From positions 124,001-188,000 of the forward strand of contig JACKIL010000002.1 of NCBI GenBank assembly GCA_020638525.1: 64,000 nt of DNA, in the 5' to 3' direction. A model generated the notes under the pieces. It had not been told where the DNA came from. It ran no database searches and was given only the letters and a program-made list of their open reading frames with translations. Positions 45,193-53,827 of the stretch are shown in pieces; within the stretch, counting starts at the first letter, position 1, and every line of letters starts with the position of its first letter. The translations under genes were made by a program, and so were the position numbers. Origin of the DNA: Caulobacterales bacterium (GTDB lineage Bacteria; Pseudomonadota; Alphaproteobacteria; Caulobacterales; Parvularculaceae).

Positions 45193-47139
45193 TCACGCAG
45201 CTCCAAGCGAGACGAGCTTCGTTCTGATAGCGACCTGATCGCCCGGCGCCGCAAGCACTTCCGCAATAACGCCGTCGCGCGGAGCAGCGAGTTTATGCTC
45301 CATCTTCATGGCTTCGATCGCAATGACGATTTGCCCCTTCTTCACCGCATCGCCTGATTTCACGAATACACCCGTAACGGCGCCCGCCATTGGCGCCTTC
45401 ACGACATCGGCGCCAGCGCCGGCATCGCTCGCCGGCGCATAAGTGATATCAATGAAACGGCGCGCATGCGCCCCAGTCTTCAAGTCGATCGTCTCTCCTT
45501 CCCGCGAAAAGCACGCAGAACCAATTCGAGCCCCATTACAGTATCGAATGACACCATTGGCTGCAGAGAGGATTTCGACTGTCGCGCTTTCTTCCTCGAG
45601 CAGCGTCGTCAGGGAATTTCGCGTTGCAATGACTGAAACCGAAAGAACGCTTTCTCCGTATTGCATCTTCAGTGGAAATGCACAGTCGCCGCGCGAATTC
45701 CATCCTGTGAGCAGATCGCCCGGGCGGCGATCCATCAAAATCGCAGCAGCGAGCGCAGCTTCAAGGGCCGAAACCGGCGCAGGCGGAGGCGCCAGTCGCG
45801 CGAGGTTCGCTTCGATGTAATTAATATCAGCGCGACCAGCGGCGAAAGTCTCGTCACGTAGAAGCTCGACAAGAAATGATGCGTTAGCGGTAAGACCGAG
45901 CAGCGTTATTTTCTCAAGCGCGGAAGCAAGTTTTTCGCGCGCCTCGTCGCGAGTCGCACCGCTCGCAATCACTTTCGCTATCATTGGATCGTAGAATGCT
46001 GTCACTTCGTCGCCGGTCTCAACCCCAGCATCGACGCGTACGCCGTCGCCATCCGAAAATTGAAGCGCGGCTATGCGGCCCGTCTGCGGCAGAAACCCGT
46101 GCGCAGGATCTTCCGCATAAAGGCGCGCTTCAATCGCCCACCCCGAGAGTGTCACGTCCTCTTGCTTCAATGGCAAAGGCTTGCCTTCGGCGACGCCCAG
46201 CTGAAGCTCGACGAGATCAAGCCCCGTGATGCACTCCGTCACCGGATGCTCGACTTGCAAACGCGTATTCATTTCGAGGAAATAGAACGCCTGCGCCGCC
46301 GGATCGAAAAGAAATTCCACCGTGCCTGCATTTTCATAGCCGACTGCGCGCGCCGCCTCGACAGCTGCTGCACCCATCGCCTCACGAATGTCGGGCGAGA
46401 TTACCGGCGATGGCGACTCTTCAATCACCTTCTGACGACGACGTTGGAGAGAACAATCGCGCTCGCCAAGGTGAATGACGTTCCCGTGCATGTCGGCGAT
46501 CACCTGTATCTCTACGTGACGCGCGCCGGTGACCGCCTTTTCGATGAGGAGCCGGCCATCGCCGAAAGCGTTCTCCGCTTCCTTCCGCGCCGACGCGATC
46601 GCCGCCTCAAGTTCGCTCGCCACATTGACGATGCGCATGCCGCGTCCGCCGCCGCCTGCCGATGCTTTCACCATCACGGGGAAGCCAATCGCTTTGGCTT
46701 CTTTCGAAAGGCGCGCATCGGTCTGATCGTCACCCTGATAGCCGGGAACGCAGGGAACGCCCGCCGCAATCATGCGGCGTTTGGATTCCGCCTTGTCGCC
46801 CATGGCTGCGATCGCTGATGCGGGCGGCCCAACAAAGACGATGCCAGCCTCTTCACACGCTTGCGCGAACGCCGCGCGCTCAGAAACAAAGCCATAGCCG
46901 GGATGGATTGCGTCTGCGCCGGTCAGCTTCGCCGCTTCGATGATCGCGTCGATCTTCAGATAGCTTTCTGAGGGGGCAGCCGCGCCGATGCGAACGGCTT
47001 CGTTAGCCATCCGTACGTGCAAGGCGCTTGCATCAACGTCTGAATAAACAGCGATAGTCTTCATGCCACGCGCTTTCGCCGTGCGCATGATACGGCAGGC
47101 GATTTCCCCGCGATTGGCGATGAGGAGTTTGCGGATCAC
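45193..47139 (-). CDS. biotin-dependent acyl-CoA carboxylase alpha subunit (AtuF/MccA-like)
   Basis: A 648-residue biotin carboxylase/biotin carrier fusion. The biotin carboxylase domain starts KLLIANRGEIACRIMRTAKA and has the ATP-binding KASAGGGGRGMRIV and the active-site LEMNTRLQVEHPVTE. The C-terminal biotinyl domain has AIEAMKMEHKL, with the biotinylated Lys about 35 residues from the end. It pairs with the carboxyltransferase at 48346-49962, and the acyl-CoA dehydrogenase between them supports a geranyl-CoA or methylcrotonyl-CoA-type carboxylase. Stop-to-start spacing to that dehydrogenase is 4 bp. Confidence 0.92.
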   Translation of the reverse strand: MIRKLLIANRGEIACRIMRTAKARGMKTIAVYSDVDASALHVRMANEAVRIGAAAPSESYLKIDAIIEAAKLTGADAIHPGYGFVSERAAFAQACEEAGIVFVGPPASAIAAMGDKAESKRRMIAAGVPCVPGYQGDDQTDARLSKEAKAIGFPVMVKASAGGGGRGMRIVNVASELEAAIASARKEAENAFGDGRLLIEKAVTGARHVEIQVIADMHGNVIHLGERDCSLQRRRQKVIEESPSPVISPDIREAMGAAAVEAARAVGYENAGTVEFLFDPAAQAFYFLEMNTRLQVEHPVTECITGLDLVELQLGVAEGKPLPLKQEDVTLSGWAIEARLYAEDPAHGFLPQTGRIAALQFSDGDGVRVDAGVETGDEVTAFYDPMIAKVIASGATRDEAREKLASALEKITLLGLTANASFLVELLRDETFAAGRADINYIEANLARLAPPPAPVSALEAALAAAILMDRRPGDLLTGWNSRGDCAFPLKMQYGESVLSVSVIATRNSLTTLLEEESATVEILSAANGVIRYCNGARIGSACFSREGETIDLKTGAHARRFIDITYAPASDAGAGADVVKAPMAGAVTGVFVKSGDAVKKGQIVIAIEAMKMEHKLAAPRDGVIAEVLAAPGDQVAIRTKLVSLGAA

Positions 47140-47143
47140 TGGG

Positions 47144-48325
47144 TTATTTCCGGTTCGTCTTGCCGGGAAGAATTCCCATATATTTGCAGATGATGGAGAG
47201 CATCACTTCATCCGCTCCCGCCCCGATCGACGCCAAGCGCCCGTCGCGATAAGAACGGCTCACCAGCGTTTCCTCCATAAAGCCCATGCCGCCCCAATAT
47301 TGCAGGCACGAGTCATTGACTTCGCGCAGAAGCCGGCCTGCTTTCAACTTCGCCATGGATGCGGTAAGCGTCACGTCTTCGCCATTGATCATCTTCTCAA
47401 CCGCTTCCCAGGTTAACGCGCGCAAGGCTTCAACTTCCGTCATCAGTTCCGCAAGGCGGAAATGCACGACCTGATTGTCGAGAACCGACTTGCCGAAAAC
47501 CTGCCTCTGGCGCGTATACTCGATCGTCTCGTTGATCGTATTCTTCATGCCAAGGAGACCAGAGAGAGAGCCCCAGAGCCGCTCTTCCTGAAATTGCAAC
47601 ATCTGATACATGAAGCCCGCGCCCTCCTCGCCAATGCGATAACGCTGCGGCACGCGCACGTCCTCGAAATAGAATTGCGCCGTATCGGAGCTCTTCATGC
47701 CGAGCTTCTTCAGCTTGCGCGCAACCTCGACGCCTTTCCGATGCTTCCCACTGTCGTCCTTGAGCGGCAGACAGATAAGCGTCTTGTTCCGATGCGGCGC
47801 GTCATCCGACGTATTGGCGAGAAGGCACATCCAGTCGGCTTGCGTGCCGTTGGTCGTCCACATCTTGCCGCCATTGATAACGTAATCGTCGCCATCCTTT
47901 TTCGCAGTCGTTTTAACGGACGCGACGTCTGAACCCGCGCCGACTTCCGAGACGCCGAGGCAGGCGACATAGTCACCCGTAATCGAAGGCTTCAGGAAAT
48001 CTTCCTTCGCAGCATCAGACCCGAAGCGCGCGAGCGCTGGCGTCGCCATGTCTGTCTGCACACCGATCGCCATCGGAATAGCGCCGCAATTGATAAAGCC
48101 GAGCGTTTCCGCAACGACCGCACCATAAGACCAGTCCAGCCCCATCCCGCCATATTCGACCGGCTTCGTCACGCCCAAAAGGCCAAGATCACCCAGCCCC
48201 TTGAACACCTGATGAGCCGGAAAGATCTCCGCCTCCTCCCATTCATCGACATACGGATTGATTTCCGTATCGATGTACCGCTTCAGCGTTTGGCGGAGTT
48301 GTTCGTGCTCTGGGGTGAGTTTCAT
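47144..48325 (-). CDS. acyl-CoA dehydrogenase, citronellyl-CoA dehydrogenase-like (AtuD-like)
   Basis: A 393-residue FAD acyl-CoA dehydrogenase with standard motifs: YVACLGVSEVGAGSDVASVK, VINGGKMWTTNGTQADWMC and SCLQYWGGMGFMEE...DGRL. Blocks such as INPYVDEWEEAEIFPAHQVF and GAIPMAIGVQTDMATPALAR match what I remember of AtuD, the citronellyl-CoA dehydrogenase of Pseudomonas, more closely than isovaleryl-CoA dehydrogenase. It lies between the two carboxylase subunit genes. The Met at 48325 is the family start; the upstream open frame adds unrelated sequence. Confidence 0.88.
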   Translation of the reverse strand: MKLTPEHEQLRQTLKRYIDTEINPYVDEWEEAEIFPAHQVFKGLGDLGLLGVTKPVEYGGMGLDWSYGAVVAETLGFINCGAIPMAIGVQTDMATPALARFGSDAAKEDFLKPSITGDYVACLGVSEVGAGSDVASVKTTAKKDGDDYVINGGKMWTTNGTQADWMCLLANTSDDAPHRNKTLICLPLKDDSGKHRKGVEVARKLKKLGMKSSDTAQFYFEDVRVPQRYRIGEEGAGFMYQMLQFQEERLWGSLSGLLGMKNTINETIEYTRQRQVFGKSVLDNQVVHFRLAELMTEVEALRALTWEAVEKMINGEDVTLTASMAKLKAGRLLREVNDSCLQYWGGMGFMEETLVSRSYRDGRLASIGAGADEVMLSIICKYMGILPGKTNRK

Positions 48326-48345
48326 TTGCTTCCTACCCTTTGATT

Positions 48346-49962
48346 TTACATCCGCCCGACGCCGAAAATATTCGGCCTGAGCTGACGCTTCTCTGCTTCC
48401 GCACACGTATCGAGGCAAAAGGCGAGTACTTTGCGGGAGTCGCGCGGATCAATGAGACCGTCATCCCAAAGACGAGCTGTCGCAAAGAGCGCGGTCGACT
48501 CCGCATCATACTGGTCAATGACTTTCTGCCCCATCGCATCAAGGAACGCCGCATTCGGCTCCTCGCCACGCGCTCTAGCACCTTCTTCCGCGACGATGCG
48601 CATTGTCTTCGCGGCTTGCTCGCCGCCCATCACTGCGATGCGATTGTTAGGCCAGGCGAAGATGAAGCGCGGACCGAAAGCGCGCCCGCACATGCCGTAA
48701 TTGCCTGCGCCGAAAGACGCGCCGATATGTAGAGTGATCTTCGGCACGGTCATGTTCGTCACCGCCTGGATCATCTTTGAACCATGCTTGACGATGCCGC
48801 GTTGCTCGGCGTCCGTACCGACAAGATAGCCTGTTGTGTTCTGAAGAAAGACGACAGGGGTTCCGGCCTGACACATAAGCTGGATGAACTGCGCCGCCTT
48901 CGCTGCCCCATCAGCATCAATAGGACCGTTGTTCGAGATGACTCCAACAGCGCGCCCCGCGATCTCAGCCTGGGTGCAGCACGTCGCCGGACCGTAGCCG
49001 TCCTTGAATCCCAGCATATCGGAACCGTCGACAAGCCGCGCGATCACTTCGCGTGAGTCATAAGGCTTGCGATAGTCAGGCGGCACGACGCCCAACAGCT
49101 CCTCGCTGTCATAGAGAGGTTCGGCATATGTCGCCGCGCGCTCAGCGGCGTTCTTGTTCCACTGCAGCTTGCGGACGATTTCGCGAGCGATCCTTAGGCC
49201 GTCCGCATCGTTCTCCGCCATGTACTCCGCCGTGCCGGAGACATGGTAGTGCATCTCCGCTCCGCCGAGCTCTTCGTCTGTCGCAATCTCGCCTGTCGCC
49301 GCCTTGAGCAGCGGCGGCCCCGCCAAGAACACCTTGGTGCGCCCGCGCACAGCGACGACATAATCTGAAAGACCCGTTTGATAGGCGCCGCCTGCTGTCG
49401 ACGATCCATGCACCACAGAAATGACCGGGCATCCCGCCGCCGAAAGCCTTGCAAGATTGGCGAAGGTCTGACCGCCTTCAACGAACATCTCCGCCTGACG
49501 GAAGAGATTGGCTCCGGCGCTTTCGATGAGCTGCACATAAGGCAGCTTATTCTTTAGCGCGATCTCCTGACCACGCAGCGCCTTGTGGACGCCCATGGGC
49601 GTCGCCGCGCCACCCTTAATGCCGCTATCCGACGCGCCGATATAACAACGCACGCCGCCAATGAAGCCTATGCCGGAGATGCCGCCGCCGCCTGAGATGT
49701 TATAATCGCCGTCATCGTCGTGCATTTTGTAGCCGCAAAGCGTCGAAATCTCGAGGAATGGCGCGCCTCGATCCAAAAGAAGCGCAAGGCGGTCGCGCGG
49801 CAGCAATTGTCCGCGCTTTTCGAACTTCGCCTTCGCGCGCGCTGACGTCTCGACAATCTTCCGTTCAAGCCCGCGAAACTCACCGATGAGCTTCAGGTGC
49901 GCGGCGCGGTTCGCCGCAAACGTTTCTGAGCGCGTGTCGATTTGAGATTCAAAGACGGGCAT
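48346..49962 (-). CDS. acyl-CoA carboxylase carboxyltransferase (AtuC-like)
   Basis: A 538-residue carboxyltransferase of the crotonase fold, partner of the biotin carboxylase two genes downstream. The N-terminal half has SQIDTRSETFAANRAAHLKL and GVRCYIGASDSGIKGGAATP, the centre has HGSSTAGGAYQTGLSDYVV and FLAGPPLLKAATGE, and the C-terminal half contains FLQNTTGYLVGTDAEQRGI and SFGAGNYGMCGRAF. The 538 length and the MHDDDG/SGIKGG blocks fit AtuC (geranyl-CoA carboxylase beta) better than MccB/LiuB, by recollection. First gene of the operon, divergent from a TetR gene across an operator. Confidence 0.88.
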   Translation of the reverse strand: MPVFESQIDTRSETFAANRAAHLKLIGEFRGLERKIVETSARAKAKFEKRGQLLPRDRLALLLDRGAPFLEISTLCGYKMHDDDGDYNISGGGGISGIGFIGGVRCYIGASDSGIKGGAATPMGVHKALRGQEIALKNKLPYVQLIESAGANLFRQAEMFVEGGQTFANLARLSAAGCPVISVVHGSSTAGGAYQTGLSDYVVAVRGRTKVFLAGPPLLKAATGEIATDEELGGAEMHYHVSGTAEYMAENDADGLRIAREIVRKLQWNKNAAERAATYAEPLYDSEELLGVVPPDYRKPYDSREVIARLVDGSDMLGFKDGYGPATCCTQAEIAGRAVGVISNNGPIDADGAAKAAQFIQLMCQAGTPVVFLQNTTGYLVGTDAEQRGIVKHGSKMIQAVTNMTVPKITLHIGASFGAGNYGMCGRAFGPRFIFAWPNNRIAVMGGEQAAKTMRIVAEEGARARGEEPNAAFLDAMGQKVIDQYDAESTALFATARLWDDGLIDPRDSRKVLAFCLDTCAEAEKRQLRPNIFGVGRM

Positions 49963-50044
49963 GTCGAGCCATCAACCCTGATTGGTTTCCTACCCCGCGC
50001 AACCGCTTACAGTCGCCACTGCGCCATTCATTTCGTCCATTGAC

Positions 50045-50068
50045 AAAACAATATAGTTATATTGTTTT
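50045..50068. promoter_or_regulatory. perfect palindromic operator for the TetR regulator
   Basis: AAAACAATATA-GT-TATATTGTTTT: two exact 11-bp inverted arms with a 2-bp centre. It ends one base before the ATG of the TetR gene and 83 bp from the divergent AtuC-like start. In a GC-rich genome an AT-rich perfect dyad in this spot is a strong TetR operator candidate, allowing autoregulation and control of the catabolic operon. Confidence 0.8.
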
Positions 50069-50069
50069 C

Positions 50070-50693
50070 ATGTTTATGACTAAGCCCAGGAACGGTCAAG
50101 CGCCCTCTGCAGCGGTATCGCGCCAGCGCGAAAAGAGCGACGCCATGCGCGGGCGCATATGCGATGCCGCGACCGTACGCCTGTCCCGAGCTGGCTACCA
50201 CCGCATGACTATTCAGGATGTGGTGAAAAAGGCCGCCATCAGCACAGGCGCTCTCCAGCATCATTTCCCGACGAAGGAAGCGCTTGTCATCGCTGTTGCA
50301 GAACGGCTTCTGTCGCGCTCGGTGCGCTGGTTCCACCGTGCGAAAGCCGAACTGGGATCCGGAGCCTTTCCCGAGATGATCCGCCGCTCCTGGCGCGAGC
50401 AATTCCGAACCGACGACTATGGCGCCCTCCTCGAAATTCTTGTCGCTGCGCGTACGGACAAATCCTTACGCACAAGCGTTGCGCCGGCTCTTGAACGCTG
50501 GCGCGATGAAATTGAAGGCGAATTGAAAGAGATGCTGCCGGACGAGAAAGACGCCGCCTATCTCGAAACGGTGCTGACGATTTCCCGCTGCATGATGACC
50601 GGGCTTCTCGTGCACGACGGCCTGCTTCAGGACGAGCGCCGCATGGACACTGTCATCGATGAATGGATCAGGATCGTCAGCCGTCGCGATTAG
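50070..50693 (+). CDS. TetR/AcrR-family transcriptional regulator
   Basis: A 207-residue TetR-type regulator. The N-terminal HTH spans about residues 24-70 (GRICDAATVRLSRAGYHRMT, then ISTGALQHHFPTKEALVIAV). The C-terminal helical domain would bind the inducer, probably an acyl-CoA. The start is taken at ATG 50070 (or ATG 50076), since the upstream TTG at 50040 would place the operator palindrome inside the coding region. It is divergent from the atu-like operon, the presumed target. Its stop overlaps the cytochrome c gene's stop on the other strand. Confidence 0.9.
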   Translation: MFMTKPRNGQAPSAAVSRQREKSDAMRGRICDAATVRLSRAGYHRMTIQDVVKKAAISTGALQHHFPTKEALVIAVAERLLSRSVRWFHRAKAELGSGAFPEMIRRSWREQFRTDDYGALLEILVAARTDKSLRTSVAPALERWRDEIEGELKEMLPDEKDAAYLETVLTISRCMMTGLLVHDGLLQDERRMDTVIDEWIRIVSRRD

Positions 50694-51283
50694 TGCGGTA
50701 AATTCTCGTCATCCTGCATTTTGGGAATACGCGCGCCACGAGCGAGATAATCCGCCCAGTCTTCATTTTCCCAATAGCGCTCATTGATGAACCAGTCGCG
50801 TAGTTCAACGGGCACTGATTCCAGCGTGAGCAACGCTTGTTCGTCCGCGCTCGCTGCGAACGCGGCAAGATCGGCGATATCCTGCGCATCGAGATCAATG
50901 ACATAGCCGAGCTCGACCGACTGCAGGGCTGTCATAGCCGTCGCGCCGCGCCACATGCGCGCAGAGAATTCAAGCGGGTTGACCGTCGCCTGGCTCGGCC
51001 GCGCGCCAAGGCTCGGCGCCGCTTTCCCGCCCACGCCATTGACTTCATGACAAATGACGCAGGCGCGCGTTACGAAAATGATGCGCCCTCGCCGCGCATT
51101 TGGCTCGGGCATCTCAACCGGCATGGCGAGCGGAGGCTCGGCAAGCTTGCGATGCATCTCGTCAGGCTGGAAGGCGCCTTGCTCCTGAGCGCCAGGGTTC
51201 GGCTCCGGCTCCTTTTCCTTCGCGCACGCGCCGAGCACGAGAATAGCGGCGCCCAGCATCCCGGAGAGAATTGGCTTGTTCAT
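50690..51283 (-). CDS. cytochrome c-type lipoprotein
   Basis: A 197-residue predicted lipoprotein with a class-I cytochrome c domain. The lipobox is in LGAAILVLGACAKEK. The heme motif CVICH is at about residue 75, and the axial Met is probably in FSARMWRGATAM. An acidic C-terminal tail (DWFINERYWENEDWADYL) follows. It would shuttle electrons at the periplasmic face of the membrane. Start ATG 51283 gives the lipoprotein signal. No oxidase or dehydrogenase partner is adjacent. Confidence 0.82.
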   Translation of the reverse strand: MNKPILSGMLGAAILVLGACAKEKEPEPNPGAQEQGAFQPDEMHRKLAEPPLAMPVEMPEPNARRGRIIFVTRACVICHEVNGVGGKAAPSLGARPSQATVNPLEFSARMWRGATAMTALQSVELGYVIDLDAQDIADLAAFAASADEQALLTLESVPVELRDWFINERYWENEDWADYLARGARIPKMQDDENLPH

Positions 51284-51427
51284 GAGCCGGCCCCTTCTTG
51301 GTTGTCGGAAACCCATAACGCGACTCGCCGCGCAAGACTATGTGATCAACGCACATGCATAGGAATGTTGAGCAGCGCAATACAGGAGCCGAATAATGCA
51401 CGCTTCATGCGTTGAAAGGGCCCAAGC

Positions 51428-51856
51428 ATGCCGCATCCGAATTCATCCCTCACCGCCGAGCAGCTCAACGCCGGGGCGGCCGAATTCCTGCCCGGCCAGC
51501 TCGGCATGCGCCTCACGGCTGTCGGCGATGGCTGGACTGAAGGCGAAATGGAGGTGCGCAAGCCTCTGATGGCGCCGAACGGCTTCCTTCACGCCGCGAG
51601 CGTGATCGCCCTCGCAGACTCGCTGGCGGGCCTCGGATGCGTCAGGAGTTTGCCGGACGGAGCAACGGGGTTCACAACCATCGAACTCAAGTCGAATTTC
51701 CTCGGCACGGCGCGCGATGGGTGGCTCGAAGGGCGGGCGAGCGCCGCTCATCTTGGTCGAACGACCCAGATATGGGATGCAGAAATCAAGCACCGCGAGT
51801 CGGGCAAGACGATCGCATTGTTCCGCTGCACGCAAATGGTTCTGTGGCCCCGCTGA
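51428..51856 (+). CDS. PaaI-family hotdog thioesterase
   Basis: A 142-residue single hotdog-domain thioesterase. The family segment NGFLHAASVIALADSLAGLG carries the conserved His and Asp, followed by TTIELKSNFLGTARDG. It probably hydrolyses short acyl- or aryl-CoA thioesters. It stands alone, divergent from the cytochrome c gene. A distant relative is at 7626-8048. Confidence 0.88.
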   Translation: MPHPNSSLTAEQLNAGAAEFLPGQLGMRLTAVGDGWTEGEMEVRKPLMAPNGFLHAASVIALADSLAGLGCVRSLPDGATGFTTIELKSNFLGTARDGWLEGRASAAHLGRTTQIWDAEIKHRESGKTIALFRCTQMVLWPR

Positions 51857-51966
51857 CGAAGACGGGAACGCCTCCCCGCAAATTATAAATGCGCTCCGCA
51901 ACGCCAAGCGTTGGGAGCGCATAATCCAATACTTCACCCTCCAGAGAGGATGCGCACTAGGCGAGG

Positions 51967-52329
51967 CTACTTCCGTGTCTCCTCACGCGCCCGGCGAGAG
52001 TCAGTGTCCCACTCTTCCTTCGTCTTACAGATACGCTGCCCGCCGAGACGAGAGCCCGTCGTACCGACGCTGCGGCAGATGACCTTCGGCTTCTTAGGTT
52101 TTTCAGCTTTTTTCTCTTCCAGCGCAGGCGCTTCGGGCTGCGAGGCATGTTCTTCCGCTTGAGGCGCAGGCGCGCCGCTTTCTGGCGATCCCTCCTCCAC
52201 CTTTGGCGCAGGCTCGCTTTGAGCGGCGGGTTCCTGCATTCCCTCATCTGCGTGGACTGGGGCGAACGCCCCCATCACGGCGAAAGCCGCGAATGCGGCC
52301 GAGGCCGCCATACTGATAGAAATTCGCAC
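51967..52329 (-). CDS. small secreted TGSRLG-motif protein A
   Basis: A 120-residue predicted exported protein, GTG start preceded by AGGAGG. Signal peptide MRISISMAASAAFAAFAVMG...VHA, then an acidic Pro/Ala/Glu-rich linker (about 30-75), a Lys-rich turn and a C-terminal module ICRSVGTTGSRLGGQRICKT followed by KEEWD. The two Cys around TGSRLG are probably disulfide-linked or metal-binding. It shares this module with the next two genes. I recall similar CR-TGSRLG-C proteins in other alphaproteobacteria but know of no function. Confidence 0.78.
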   Translation of the reverse strand: MRISISMAASAAFAAFAVMGAFAPVHADEGMQEPAAQSEPAPKVEEGSPESGAPAPQAEEHASQPEAPALEEKKAEKPKKPKVICRSVGTTGSRLGGQRICKTKEEWDTDSRRAREETRK

Positions 52330-52606
52330 TTCGATTCCTCCTGACGTAAAGGGACGATTCCCTCACAGGTCAGCCGCCCTATCGACCGCCGCCGCTGCGG
52401 TCGAAGCCTGAAGACAAAAGCAATCGCTTGTGATGGTCGACCCCCGGACGAGGATAAACTTTCTTCTTCGAAATGCCTTGGTCAGTCTGCGGGACTGCCG
52501 AAACGTATCCTCCGTATGCGACGTAACTCTGTTTGCTCAAATTCCGCCAAACCGCCCAGCGCTAACGCTTAGCCGACAAGCCGGAACAAAGTGTATATTA
52601 ATTCGC

Positions 52607-52960
52607 TTAGCCGCAGGTCGGGCAGGAAGCATCCAGGTTCCGCTGCGTCTTGTCGAGCTCATCCTGAGCTTGATCGCGCATGTCGCGCCACTCTTTAACG
52701 GTCGCGCAGACCTTGCGCGATCCAAGACGCGATCCCGTCGGCGGCTCGACTCGACGGCAGACAAGCTTCGTGTCGCCAGTATCGTCATCGACAAGCGTTA
52801 CTTGGTCATGCTCGTCGAGCAACTTGTCGAGAGATTGCTTTTCGCCAGAATCCGACGCGACCGGTTCCTCCGACGTGGTCTGAAGCTGGGATTGGCTCCC
52901 GGTCGTGGTGCAAGCCGCACACGCCAATAGAATCAAAGACGCACTCACTAGGTACCGCAC
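52607..52960 (-). CDS. small TGSRLG-motif lipoprotein B
   Basis: A 117-residue lipoprotein (GTG start; lipobox in ASLILLACAACTTTG). A Ser/Glu/Gln linker is followed by KQSLDKLLDEHDQVTLVDDD and the module VCRRVEPPTGSRLGSRKVCA then KEWRDMRDQAQDEL. The C-terminus has an additional Cys pair (ASCPTCG). It is closely related to the next gene over the SLDKLLDEHD...VTLVDD block, so the two are recent duplicates. Function unknown; located in the cell envelope. Confidence 0.78.
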   Translation of the reverse strand: MRYLVSASLILLACAACTTTGSQSQLQTTSEEPVASDSGEKQSLDKLLDEHDQVTLVDDDTGDTKLVCRRVEPPTGSRLGSRKVCATVKEWRDMRDQAQDELDKTQRNLDASCPTCG

Positions 52961-53245
52961 AAGGCCCTCCGTATTATTTTCTTAAGCCCCACAATGCCGC
53001 AAACGATCGGAGGAAGCCGAACGCACGACACGCCAATGCTTTTTGCTAAGCAGCAATAGTAGTGATTTTCATTTCCAAGGGAAGCCGCCCACGCACAACA
53101 AGTTGTTACCGGTGACTACGGACGATCCCGCGTGGCGTGTAAATGCCCGGAATTACAAGCGCTTCGGAAGAATTAACCCTCGAGTCCCGCCATTTTATTG
53201 GGACGTGTGAGGAAGAAACTATAACCAACCGACCTGGCGCGCGCC

Positions 53246-53593
53246 TCAGTTGGATTTGCCTGTTTGTGTGATGCGGCGCTGCGTATCACCGACATTCTCT
53301 TGGGACTCGCGCTTACTGTCCTCCCACTGCTTCTTCGTAGCGCAGACCTTTTCGCCGCCAAGCCTTGAGCCCGTCACCGGGAGGCGCCGGCAAATCAGCC
53401 TCGTCTCCCCGGTCTCGTCATCGACAAGCGTGACTTTGTCATGCTCGTCAAGCAGTTTGTCCAGAGACTGCTTTCCACTACCCGCCGGTGCAGCTTCATC
53501 CGCCGTCTGCACGCTTTGTTCGCTGTTTGTTGTCGCGCAACCAATACACAGGGACGTGCAGCTGAAAGCGACCATTACAAGTATCGTCCTCAT
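53246..53593 (-). CDS. small TGSRLG-motif lipoprotein C
   Basis: A 115-residue lipoprotein (lipobox in SCTSLCIGCATTNS). The shared block KQSLDKLLDEHDKVTLVDDE precedes the module ICRRLPVTGSRLGGEKVCAT then KKQWEDSKRESQE. It has the same architecture as gene B and lacks B's terminal Cys pair. The three genes run in one direction with 277-285 bp between them, each perhaps with its own promoter. Confidence 0.78.
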   Translation of the reverse strand: MRTILVMVAFSCTSLCIGCATTNSEQSVQTADEAAPAGSGKQSLDKLLDEHDKVTLVDDETGETRLICRRLPVTGSRLGGEKVCATKKQWEDSKRESQENVGDTQRRITQTGKSN

Positions 53594-53769
53594 GTCCTGT
53601 CATCTCCCAAGTATTATGAACGAATATTAGGCACGAACTACGTCAGAGTGGAATACCCAAGATTTCTTGATTGCAGCAATCTCAAGGACGTGCGCTGTAG
53701 GAAGAATGCTGAGCACACGGTCGCGTCTGCCCTAAGGATTAGATGGGCCCGAGACCGCTCCGACAGACG

Positions 53770-53805
53770 AAAAAGCCCGCCGCTCGATCCTCGAGGGCGG
53801 GCTTT
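53770..53805 (-). terminator. terminator of the rplKA operon
   Basis: On the minus strand AAAGCCCGCC pairs with GGCGGGCTTT and is followed by TTTCG (plus-strand 53770-53805). It lies 23 bp after rplA, showing that the transcript ends here and does not run on to rplJ/rplL. Confidence 0.9.
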
Positions 53806-53827
53806 CTGAACTTGGTGGAGAACGCGC

